This document shows, piece after piece, positions 1 to 6,213 of a stretch of 7,674 bases of DNA. Position numbers and translations under genes: made by a program. Below the pieces are notes generated by a model, which did not search any database, was not told the origin of the DNA, and was given only the letters and a program-made list of their open reading frames with translations. This DNA is from an uncultured Lacibacter sp. (GTDB lineage Bacteria; Bacteroidota; Bacteroidia; Chitinophagales; Chitinophagaceae): the NCBI RefSeq assembly GCF_946479605.1, contig NZ_CAMLGT010000184.1, positions 1 to 7,674 on the forward strand, given 5' to 3'. Position 1 is the first letter of the stretch. Every line of letters starts with the position of its first letter.

Positions 1-157
1 GTATGCAGCAGTTGATTCATTAATTGAAGGCAAGCACAATACCATGATCGGCATAATGAATAATAAACTTCATTTTACGCCACTTGACAAAGCTGTAAAA
101 GCCAAGCAGCGTATCAGCGATGAATGGATGAAGATCGTAAAGATCCTCGCCAGCTAA
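1..157 (+). CDS. pfkA: 6-phosphofructokinase, C-terminal end (5' truncated by window)
   Basis: Reading from base 2 gives 51 residues ending in ILAS and a TAA stop at 155-157. The segment begins YAAVDSLIEGK, continues with MIGIMNNKLHFTPLDKAV, and ends with a helix containing DEWMKIVKIL. This matches the closing part of bacterial ATP-dependent phosphofructokinase, where A-(V/I)-x-x-L-(I/L)-x-G is followed by a (V/M)-GI-x-N strand and a final helix. The enzyme phosphorylates fructose 6-phosphate to fructose 1,6-bisphosphate in the cytoplasm. Catalytic and nucleotide-binding residues lie upstream of the window, so ATP versus pyrophosphate use cannot be judged here. The next gene is pyruvate kinase, a frequent partner of pfkA, which supports the call. 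The main doubt is the short length seen. Confidence 0.85.
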   Translation, partial: YAAVDSLIEGKHNTMIGIMNNKLHFTPLDKAVKAKQRISDEWMKIVKILAS

Positions 158-163
158 TAAAAT

Positions 164-189
164 TGAAGCCGGGTTTTCATCCGGCTTCA
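164..189 (+). terminator. hairpin after pfkA, terminator or attenuator
   Basis: A perfect 9-bp stem pairs TGAAGCCGG (164-172) with CCGGCTTCA (181-189) across an 8-nt loop, starting 6 nt after the pfkA stop. The tract that follows is T-rich but interrupted (TAGTTTGTTAACTTT), so termination may be incomplete and some transcription could continue into pyk. Confidence 0.6.
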
Positions 190-295
190 TAGTTTGTTAA
201 CTTTACAACTCACCCGCATTTCAGCCGTACAGCAAATAAGCCATGCGGTTGAATAAATAACCAAATCAGAACTTAAAATCTTCAAATAACCCTTT
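190..295. other. pfkA-pyk intergenic leader, no gene seen
   Basis: About 105 bases separate the pfkA hairpin from the pyruvate kinase start. No convincing Bacteroidota promoter (TTG at -33 with TAnnTTTG at -7) is visible. A weak imperfect inverted repeat (211-219 with 243-251, one mismatch, 23-nt loop) is present but has no T tract. An in-frame TAA at 287-289 limits how far the pyk reading frame can extend upstream. Confidence 0.4.
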
Positions 296-1789
296 ATGTC
301 AAAAAGTGTAGCTAAATATCTGCATACAGAAATGGATAAGGAAGCAGGAAAAAAACACATGAGCCACAGAACAAAAATTGTTGCAACTGTGGGCCCAGCC
401 TGCGATACATACGAAAAACTGCTTGAACTGGTGAAAGCCGGTGTAAACGTTTTCCGTCTCAACTTTTCGCATGGCGCACATGAAGATAAAGCGCAGATCA
501 TTGAGCATATCCGCACCATCAATAAAAATGAACCTTACAATATTGCTATCCTGGGCGATCTGCAGGGACCTAAACTACGTGTAGGTGAAATGGAAAATGG
601 TGGTATTGATGTGGCTGAAGGTGATATTCTCACATTTACCAATGAAAAACTGGTTGGCAATAAAGAACGTATTTATGTTTCATACCCTAACCTGCATAAA
701 GATGTAAAGCCAGGCAACATCATCCTGATTGATGATGGTAAACTGGAGGTAAGAGTGGTGGGTATTACACGTGGCAACGATGTGCAGGTACAGGTAACAT
801 TGGGCGGGAAGCTTTCATCTAAAAAAGGCATCAACCTTCCGGATACAAAAATTTCTCTTCCTGCATTAACAGATAAAGACCTTGCTGATCTTGATTTTAT
901 TATTGACCAGGAACTTGACTGGGTGGCATTATCGTTTGTGCGTAATGTAAAAGACATCATTATACTCCGTAATAAGCTTGATGAGCGTAAAAGCAAAACC
1001 AAGATCATTGCAAAAATTGAAAAACCGGAAGCAGTAGCAAACATCCGTGACATCATCATTGAAAGTGATGCCATCATGGTTGCCCGTGGTGACCTGGGTG
1101 TTGAAATGCCTGTTGAAAAAGTGCCGTTGATCCAGAAAGACATCATCCGCAAATGTATCCACCGTGCAAAACCGGTTATTGTTGCAACGCAGATGATGGA
1201 AAGCATGATCGATCGTGTAAAACCAAACCGCAGTGAAATTACCGACGTTGCCAATGCGGTAATGGAAGGAACGGATGCTGTGATGCTGAGTGGTGAAACT
1301 GCAACCGGTAACCATCCTGCACTGGTAGTTGAAACCATGTGCAAGATCATTGAAGAAGTAGAAACAAGTACATATTACCGTTATGATCGTGAAGAAGATC
1401 TGAAACCCCAGCCCCACTCTCCTTCTTTCCTGAGTGATGCGATCTGTTACAACGCCTGCGAAATTGCAAAGGATGTACACGCAAGAGCACTCATTGGTAT
1501 GACGCAGAGCGGCTACACTGGTTTTATGTTGAGCAGCTTCCGTCCGAAAGCACCATTGTTCATCTTTACAAAAGAACGTACACTGGTAAACCAGTTGAGT
1601 TTAAGCTGGGGTGTTCGTGCATTTTATTATTCAGAAGAGATCAGCGTGGATGACATCATCAGCGACCAGATCAACATTCTGAAAGAAAGAGGATTTTTAA
1701 ATCCGGGTGATATTGTGGTGAACACAGGAAGCACTCCTGTTCATCTGCATCTGCCCACCAACCTCATCAAGATCACCGTTGCTGATTAA
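296..1789 (+). CDS. pyk: pyruvate kinase, predicted K+-independent type
   Basis: Pyruvate kinase transfers phosphate from phosphoenolpyruvate to ADP, the last step of glycolysis, in the cytoplasm. The 497-residue frame shows the N-terminal barrel start RTKIVATVGPA (25-35), substrate residues R54, N56 and S58 in NVFRLNFSHG, and D88. The B domain spans roughly 95-190. The active-site segment IIAKIEKPE holds catalytic K240 and E242, and MVARGDLGVE holds D266; the C domain starts near 370. The pocket segment DLQGPKLRV has Leu, Gln, Lys and Val at the positions equivalent to rabbit 113, 114, 117 and 120, the set known from K+-independent enzymes. The C-terminal phosphate loop TQSGYT (403-408) is kept, but the last effector loop (478-489) is unusual. 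The start is uncertain: ATG 359 (M22) would give a family-typical 476 residues and has AGGAA upstream, whereas ATG 296 adds a charged 21-residue extension. Confidence 0.96.
   Translation: MSKSVAKYLHTEMDKEAGKKHMSHRTKIVATVGPACDTYEKLLELVKAGVNVFRLNFSHGAHEDKAQIIEHIRTINKNEPYNIAILGDLQGPKLRVGEMENGGIDVAEGDILTFTNEKLVGNKERIYVSYPNLHKDVKPGNIILIDDGKLEVRVVGITRGNDVQVQVTLGGKLSSKKGINLPDTKISLPALTDKDLADLDFIIDQELDWVALSFVRNVKDIIILRNKLDERKSKTKIIAKIEKPEAVANIRDIIIESDAIMVARGDLGVEMPVEKVPLIQKDIIRKCIHRAKPVIVATQMMESMIDRVKPNRSEITDVANAVMEGTDAVMLSGETATGNHPALVVETMCKIIEEVETSTYYRYDREEDLKPQPHSPSFLSDAICYNACEIAKDVHARALIGMTQSGYTGFMLSSFRPKAPLFIFTKERTLVNQLSLSWGVRAFYYSEEISVDDIISDQINILKERGFLNPGDIVVNTGSTPVHLHLPTNLIKITVAD
346..350 (+). 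promoter_or_regulatory. possible ribosome binding site for the internal pyk start at 359
   Basis: AGGAA lies 8 nt before the ATG at 359, which opens the sequence MSHRTKIVATVGP, where pyruvate kinases usually begin. The upstream ATG at 296 has no such motif. The match sits inside Glu-Ala-Gly-Lys codons of the longer frame, so it may be chance, and Bacteroidota rely little on Shine-Dalgarno pairing. Confidence 0.35.
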
Positions 1790-1811
1790 TCATCATCAAT
1801 GTATCAATAGT

Positions 1812-1841
1812 AAAAACGCCCCTTTCATCAGGGGCGTTTTT
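1812..1841 (+). terminator. strong intrinsic terminator after pyk
   Basis: A perfect 11-bp stem pairs AAAAACGCCCC (1812-1822) with GGGGCGTTTTT (1831-1841) around the 8-nt loop TTTCATCA, and TATTTAG follows. The GC core plus T run is textbook. Because the left arm begins with an A run, it would also have a U tract on the opposite strand. It lies 22 nt after the pyk stop and separates the glycolytic genes from the oxoprolinase cluster. Confidence 0.92.
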
Positions 1842-1865
1842 ATTTAGTTCGTACTTTCATACTGC

Positions 1866-2588
1866 ATGCGATCATTTACATTTACCAGTTTAAGCGAATC
1901 GGTGATGCTGCTCATGTTTGATAACATGATCAGCGAAGATGTGCATTTGCAGGTAATGCATGCCAAACAATGTATTGAACAAGCCCCCTTTCCCGGTTTT
2001 ACCGAAGCTGTACCTGCTTATACTTCGTTGGCAATACACTTTCAACCCGAATTGATCGAAACAACAAACAGCATCAGCAGTACAGTTCAGCAATATATTT
2101 CCGGTTTGCTTACACAGCCGGTAACTGAAACGCAACAACAAACTGAACGACTGATTGAAATTCCGGTTTGTTATGATGAAACGCTGGCACCTGATCTTAT
2201 TGAAACAGCCCAGCAATTGCAATTAACTACAGAAGAACTGATCAGTATTCATCTTTCAAAAACATACAGGCTGTATATGCTGGGTTTTACACCAGGCTTC
2301 CCCTATTTAGGAAAGCTGGATAAACGCATCATTACACAACGGAAACAACAACCAAGGTTGACTGTTGCACCTGGTTCGGTAGCTATTGCCGGTGAGCAAA
2401 CTGCTATCTATCCTTTTGCTACACCCGGCGGCTGGAATATCATCGGGCAAACACCAGTTCGATTATTCAACCGTTCATCTGAAAATCCGTTCCTGTTACA
2501 AGTTGGCGATACAATACAGTTTAAACAAATAACACTGCCGGAGTTTTATGCGTTGTCATCAACAATAAAAAAATCTGCAGAGAGTTGA
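1866..2588 (+). CDS. pxpB: 5-oxoprolinase subunit B (KipI / AHS1 family)
   Basis: This is one of three subunits of the prokaryotic ATP-dependent 5-oxoprolinase, which opens 5-oxoproline (pyroglutamate) to glutamate. PxpB works with PxpC on the ATP-dependent activation of the substrate. The 240-residue protein starts with the family's N-terminal pattern (FTSLSESVMLLMF, matching the usual LGDSALLVEF). It carries the signature blocks LGFTPGFPYLGKLD (139-152), PRLTVAPGSVAIAG (163-176), QTAIYP (178-183) and PGGWNIIGQTPVRLFN (187-202). Length is close to the family norm. The ATG at 1866 is favoured because the N-terminal block needs it, although no Shine-Dalgarno is visible. It begins only 24 nt after the pyk terminator and is followed at once by pxpC. 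Related proteins include Bacillus KipI, an inhibitor of kinase KinA, but the pxpC and pxpA neighbours favour the enzyme role. Confidence 0.93.
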   Translation: MRSFTFTSLSESVMLLMFDNMISEDVHLQVMHAKQCIEQAPFPGFTEAVPAYTSLAIHFQPELIETTNSISSTVQQYISGLLTQPVTETQQQTERLIEIPVCYDETLAPDLIETAQQLQLTTEELISIHLSKTYRLYMLGFTPGFPYLGKLDKRIITQRKQQPRLTVAPGSVAIAGEQTAIYPFATPGGWNIIGQTPVRLFNRSSENPFLLQVGDTIQFKQITLPEFYALSSTIKKSAES

Positions 2589-2593
2589 TCAGA

Positions 2594-3574
2594 ATGCCTA
2601 CTCCCATTTTACATATTGAACAATGCGGCTTTTTAACCAGCTTACAAGACACAGGTCGTAAAGGTTATTTGCAATATGGTGTCAGCAAGGGCGGAGCCAT
2701 GGATGAGTATGCTCCTAAACTTGCTAATTCACTTGTTGGAAATACCACCTCAATGGCTGTACTTGAGATCACACAATCGCCTCACCGGTTCCGGGTTTTG
2801 AAAGATACAGTTGTGGCGTTTGCCGGCGGAGGATTGCAACCACAGATCAATGATGTTTCCATTCCGCTGCAGCAACCGCAATTTGTTTCAGCAGGCACTG
2901 TTATAAGTTGCAAACAGCCCTTACCTGGTTTTCGGTTATACATGGCAGTGGCAGGAGGTTTTGCGGCAGAACAATTCCTGGGAAGCTGCTCTACTGACCT
3001 TTTATTAAAAGCCGGAGGAGTGAATGGAAGAGCACTGAAAAAAGAAGATGAATTACAGCAACTCAATAAACTATCTCCATTACAACAATCATTATTAAAT
3101 GTGTTGAAAGCCGGTGCAGCAATTGAACTTCCTGTTCAACCCGCTGTACACACAACAATCATCAGGGTGTTGCAAGGTCCTGAATGGCATTTTCTTGCTG
3201 ATGAGGCGAAAACATTCTTCAGTAATTCATCGTTTACTGTAACTGCCAACAGCAATCGCATGGGCTACCGTATAAAAGGAGCTGCGTTAGCGGCCAATCA
3301 ATCCTGCAATATCATTTCATCACCCGTAACGCAAGGCACTGTTCAGTTAACAGATTCAGGAGAACTGATTTTATTGATGGCTGATGCGCAAACTGTTGGA
3401 GGGTATCCACGTATTGCACAGGTTTGTGCTGTTGATCTTTCCATACTGGCGCAGAAAAAACCAACTGATACAATTCAGTTTCAAATTGTAAGTTTACAGG
3501 AAGCAGAAGAACTGTATGTGCAGCAACAGAAGGAATTAAAAAAGACAGCAGCTATCCTGCAATCAAAGTTATAA
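2594..3574 (+). CDS. pxpC: 5-oxoprolinase subunit C (KipA / AHS2 biotin-dependent carboxylase-like family)
   Basis: PxpC is the partner of PxpB in the ATP-dependent step of 5-oxoproline opening. From ATG 2594 the protein is 326 residues. Family blocks, numbered from that ATG, are LTSLQDTGRKGYLQYGVSKG (14-33) followed by GAMDEYAPKLANSLVGN (34-50), LEITQSP (57-63), YMAVAGGF (116-123), the TDLLLKAGG segment (134-142), SNRMGYRIKG (220-229), and SSPVTQGTVQLTDSGELILL (242-261) followed by MADAQTVGGYPRIAQV (262-277). The conserved Arg-Met-Gly-Tyr and Gly-Gly-Tyr-Pro-Arg segments are intact. A TTG three codons upstream (2585) overlaps the pxpB stop by 4 nt and is an alternative start allowing translational coupling. 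I chose the ATG 5 nt after that stop because both starts preserve the domain and ATG is the commoner codon. The C-terminal 20 residues are Lys/Gln-rich and probably a disordered or helical tail. Confidence 0.93.
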   Translation: MPTPILHIEQCGFLTSLQDTGRKGYLQYGVSKGGAMDEYAPKLANSLVGNTTSMAVLEITQSPHRFRVLKDTVVAFAGGGLQPQINDVSIPLQQPQFVSAGTVISCKQPLPGFRLYMAVAGGFAAEQFLGSCSTDLLLKAGGVNGRALKKEDELQQLNKLSPLQQSLLNVLKAGAAIELPVQPAVHTTIIRVLQGPEWHFLADEAKTFFSNSSFTVTANSNRMGYRIKGAALAANQSCNIISSPVTQGTVQLTDSGELILLMADAQTVGGYPRIAQVCAVDLSILAQKKPTDTIQFQIVSLQEAEELYVQQQKELKKTAAILQSKL

Positions 3575-3605
3575 CTGCTTATACTGATACAGACGATAAC
3601 AGAAC

Positions 3606-4346
3606 ATGACATCAATTGATCTCAATTGCGATCTTGGCGAAGGCATGACAACTGATGAGCAGATCATTCCGCTCATCAGCAGTGCAAATATTGCATGCGG
3701 CTATCACGCAGGCGATGAACAGACAATACATCGTACAATTGAGTTATGCAAACAACATCATGTAGCAGTAGGCGCACATCCTTCGTGGCCCGACAGAGAA
3801 AATTTTGGCCGCACCGAAATGCAGCTTTCTACAACTGAACTATATGATTGCATTCATGCTCAATTGAAAACAATTGATACCATCGCCAAACAAAATGGTA
3901 TTGCTCTGCATCATGTAAAACCACATGGAGCTTTGTACAACCAATCGGCCAAAGACAAAACTATTGCCGCCACTATTGCACAGGCAGTGATGGATTTTGA
4001 TTCATCACTTGTGTTGTTTGGTTTAAGCGGCAGCGTTTCCATACAGGAAGCAACAGCTATTGGTTTACAAACAGCTAACGAAGTATTTGCTGACCGTACC
4101 TACCAGGACGATGGTAGTTTAACGCCACGCACAAAAGCAAATGCACTTATTACCGATGAACAGCAGGCCATACAACATGTGTTGCAAATGATCAATCAAC
4201 AAACTGTAACAACCATCAACAATAAAACAATTACATTAACTGCTGATACCATTTGTCTGCATGGCGATGGTACACATGCTGTAGCATTTGCCCAACTCAT
4301 TTCACACACATTAAAACTGCAAGGCATTGGCATCCGTAAAAAATAA
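3606..4346 (+). CDS. pxpA: 5-oxoprolinase subunit A (LamB/YcsF family)
   Basis: PxpA completes hydrolysis of activated 5-oxoproline to glutamate in the PxpABC complex and has a deacetylase-like barrel fold. The 246 residues cover the whole family. Visible motifs are IDLNCDLGEG (4-13), NIACGYHAGD (28-37), VGAHPSWPDRENFGR (55-69), LHHVKPHGALYN (101-112), EVFADRTYQDDGSLTPR (159-175) and CLHGDGTHAVAFA (217-229). The Asp and His residues of these blocks are the likely catalytic or metal-site residues by family analogy. The ATG at 3606 places DLNCD at the usual distance from the N terminus. It lies 31 nt after pxpC, with no terminator between, and 7 nt before the membrane protein gene. The gene order B-C-A is the same as in E. 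coli (ybgJ-ybgK-ybgL). Nothing suggests decay. Confidence 0.95.
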   Translation: MTSIDLNCDLGEGMTTDEQIIPLISSANIACGYHAGDEQTIHRTIELCKQHHVAVGAHPSWPDRENFGRTEMQLSTTELYDCIHAQLKTIDTIAKQNGIALHHVKPHGALYNQSAKDKTIAATIAQAVMDFDSSLVLFGLSGSVSIQEATAIGLQTANEVFADRTYQDDGSLTPRTKANALITDEQQAIQHVLQMINQQTVTTINNKTITLTADTICLHGDGTHAVAFAQLISHTLKLQGIGIRKK

Positions 4347-4353
4347 ATTCCGA

Positions 4354-5520
4354 ATGTTGGGCGGCAAAGGCGCAGGTGCAGCTTTCCTGATGGCCACATC
4401 AGCCATTGGTCCCGGATTTCTTACACAAACCACAGTATTTACACAGCAGCTACTTGCCAGCATGGGCTTTGTGATCCTTATCTCTGTCCTCATTGATATT
4501 GTTGCACAACTCAACATATGGCAAATACTAACGGCCAACAACAAACGTGGTTCGGAACTGGCGAACGAAGTGATTCCCGGTAGCGGCCATGCACTCACCA
4601 TTCTCATCTGCTTTGGCGGACTGGCATTTAACATCGGCAATATTTCAGGTGCAGGTTTGGGATTGAATATTTTATTTCCTATAAGTGTTGAAACCGGCAG
4701 CATCATCAGCTCTGCTATTGCTGTTATTATTTTCTTATGGAAAGATGTGGCAAAGGCAATGGATCTGTTTGTAAAACTGTTGGGTATTTTAATGCTGCTG
4801 CTCACAGGATATGTGGCTGTCTTTTCTGCACCTGATATGAACGAAGTGGCAAGACGTACATTTGCTCCTTCAAGCATTAGTTTAACAGCCATTGTTACAT
4901 TGGTGGGCGGAACAGTTGGCGGCTATATCACATTTGCAGGGGCGCATCGTTTGCTTGAAGACAAGGCTACTTTGCAAATGAAGGAAGTAAAGAAAAATGC
5001 GGTAAGCGGCATCATTCTTACTGCATTCATGCGTATCCTTTTATTTCTTGCTGTATTAGGTGTGGTGAGCAGAGGTTTTTCACTTGATGCATCCAACCCT
5101 GCAGCATCGGTATTTCAACAGGTGCTGGGAGAAACCGGTTACAAAATGTTTGGCATTGTATTATGGAGTGCAGCCATTACATCTGTTGTCGGGTCAGCAT
5201 TTACCTCAGTGAGTTTCTTAAAAACACTCAATCCTTTTTTTGAACAACAGCAACGCTGGACAACCATCGTTTTTATTCTTGTTTCCACACTGGTATTTCT
5301 CTGGCTGGGCAAACCAATTGCTATATTGGTATTAGCAGGCGCATTAAATGGTTTCATCCTCCCGTTTTCATTAGGCTTAATGCTATGGATAATGATGAAA
5401 AGAAAACTTACGCACTACAAACATCCGCAATGGTTATTATGGAGCGGCTGGCTGGTGGTAGCTGTTATGTTGTGGATGAGCATTGTAACTTTCATCAATG
5501 AACTTCCGAAGTTGTTTTAA
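4354..5520 (+). CDS. NRAMP-fold membrane transporter, YcsG-like, without the metal-binding motifs; putative 5-oxoproline importer
   Basis: This is a hydrophobic inner-membrane protein with about 11 predicted helices (from ATG 4354, roughly residues 8-28, 33-54, 79-107, 113-129, 137-157, 176-198, 216-238, 261-288, 301-319, 320-344, 361-381). FLMATSAIGPGFLTQTT in helix 1 places it in the NRAMP superfamily near Bacillus YcsG. Canonical NRAMPs bind Mn2+ or Fe2+ through DPGN in helix 1 and MPH in helix 6. Here the by-eye equivalents are GPGF (residues 19-22) and GGY (189-191, in GGTVGGYITFAGAHRLL), so the metal ligands are missing. It lies 7 nt after pxpA, and B. subtilis ycsG likewise sits beside the pxp genes ycsF, kipI and kipA. 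I infer import of 5-oxoproline or a related solute. Start: an upstream TTG (4327) would add nine residues and overlap pxpA by 20 nt; ATG 4354 has an A-rich leader and is preferred. Family certainty is high; the substrate is inference. Confidence 0.85.
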   Translation: MLGGKGAGAAFLMATSAIGPGFLTQTTVFTQQLLASMGFVILISVLIDIVAQLNIWQILTANNKRGSELANEVIPGSGHALTILICFGGLAFNIGNISGAGLGLNILFPISVETGSIISSAIAVIIFLWKDVAKAMDLFVKLLGILMLLLTGYVAVFSAPDMNEVARRTFAPSSISLTAIVTLVGGTVGGYITFAGAHRLLEDKATLQMKEVKKNAVSGIILTAFMRILLFLAVLGVVSRGFSLDASNPAASVFQQVLGETGYKMFGIVLWSAAITSVVGSAFTSVSFLKTLNPFFEQQQRWTTIVFILVSTLVFLWLGKPIAILVLAGALNGFILPFSLGLMLWIMMKRKLTHYKHPQWLLWSGWLVVAVMLWMSIVTFINELPKLF

Positions 5521-5531
5521 AAAGATCAGCA

Positions 5532-6092
5532 ATGTTTAAACCGCAACCAAATCACAGCATGTATTATATTGCTGTATTATGTCCCCATATAATTGATAAA
5601 AAGATCCAGGAGTACAAAGAATGGATGCGTGACATGTTTGGCTGTACAGTGGCGTTAAAATCGGAAGCACACATTACACTCATTCCCCCATTTTGGTTAG
5701 AACATAAGCAGGAAGATGATCTGATCAACACATTGAACAGCTTTCATTCACCAACAGCAGCTTTCTCTGTTGCATTAAATGGTTTTTCGCATTTCAGCAA
5801 CCGTGTTATTTTTATTGCTGTAGAAGAAAATCATCAGCTGGGTGCATTACGCAAAGCAACAGAAGATCATTTTATTATTCCGTTTCACAACAGCATCAAA
5901 CCAGATGACCGCCCCTTTCATCCGCATGTAACCATTGCCAACAGGGATATTAAGCCAGGCGATTTTAATAAAGCATGGGAACATTTTGCACAAAAGAATT
6001 ACAAAGCTGTTTTTGAAGCCAGTACAATTTCATTACTAAAATTAAGTCCGGGTAAATGGCAGGTAATTGCTGAAAGAAAATTCAGTGGCTGA
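5532..6092 (+). CDS. 2H phosphoesterase superfamily protein (2'-5' RNA ligase-like)
   Basis: The 186-residue cytoplasmic protein shows the two His-x-Thr motifs that define 2H phosphoesterases: HIT at 47-49 in EAHITLIPPF and HVT at 132-134 in FHPHVTIAN. They are about 85 residues apart, with the usual pseudo-symmetric beta segments (YYIAVLCP at 11-18, VIFIAVEE at 92-99). Such proteins act on 2',3'-cyclic phosphate or 2'-5' linkages in RNA or nucleotides; the actual substrate here cannot be told. It differs from the tRNA-ligase-linked ThpR form in lacking obvious extra features, and the closest general label is 2'-5' RNA ligase family. ATG 5532 is used; M10 (5559) is a possible later start just before the first strand. 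It starts 11 nt after the transporter stop with no terminator between, so it is probably co-transcribed with the pxp cluster, though a shared function is not evident. Confidence 0.85.
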   Translation: MFKPQPNHSMYYIAVLCPHIIDKKIQEYKEWMRDMFGCTVALKSEAHITLIPPFWLEHKQEDDLINTLNSFHSPTAAFSVALNGFSHFSNRVIFIAVEENHQLGALRKATEDHFIIPFHNSIKPDDRPFHPHVTIANRDIKPGDFNKAWEHFAQKNYKAVFEASTISLLKLSPGKWQVIAERKFSG

Positions 6093-6213
6093 TATTTCCT
6101 GTTTTAACAAATTTATAGTAGTGCAAACGGTTGAACAGATCAGGTAACCTTAAACCTTCTTTCAACCAAAATCAATACCTTTCACGTTTTTAATAAAACA
6201 ATAATTTCAGCAG
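6093..6213. other. intergenic region between the 2H gene and the GH20 gene
   Basis: These 121 AT-rich bases hold no gene. I see no intrinsic terminator for the upstream transcript. A 7-bp inverted repeat, GGTTGAA (6129-6135) and TTCAACC (6161-6167) with a 25-nt gap, is within chance expectation. A weak promoter-like element is listed separately. Confidence 0.5.
6176..6183 (+). promoter_or_regulatory. possible -7 promoter element for the GH20 gene
   Basis: TACCTTTC matches the Bacteroidota -7 consensus TAnnTTTG in all but the last base and would place transcription start about 20-25 nt before the ATG at 6214. No clear TTG sits at the expected -33 distance, so this is a weak candidate. Confidence 0.25.

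Noticed and set aside
211..251. Inverted repeat in the pyk leader as a possible riboswitch or second terminator
   Set aside because: It has a mismatch, a 23-nt loop and no T tract, and I recognise no known riboswitch core.
187..522. Minus-strand frame of 111 codons across the pfkA-pyk gap and the pyk start
   Set aside because: Most of it is antisense to pyk, the product is Cys/Ser-rich without a domain, and no start signal is seen.
673..1350. Long minus-strand open frame (225 codons) opposite pyk, and another at 929-1480
   Set aside because: Both lie wholly inside a clear pyruvate kinase gene, show no recognisable domain, and have the Ser/Met/Arg- or Phe/Cys-rich composition expected of antisense shadows.
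1866..3574. pxpB-pxpC as KipI-KipA sporulation kinase regulators or urea amidolyase parts
   Set aside because: pxpA follows directly, no biotin carboxylase domain or kinase partner is present, and the organism type is not a spore former by the evidence here.
4311..4892. Minus-strand frame of 193 codons opposite the transporter gene
   Set aside because: It mirrors a membrane protein coding region, has no family motif, and the + strand product is well supported.
4354..5520. Straight annotation as a Mn2+/Fe2+ transporter (MntH)
   Set aside because: The DPGN and MPH metal-binding motifs are absent and the gene sits in an oxoprolinase cluster.
6129..6167. 7-bp inverted repeat upstream of the GH20 gene as a possible operator
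   Set aside because: A 7-bp match with a 25-nt gap is expected by chance in a region of this size, and no second copy is seen.
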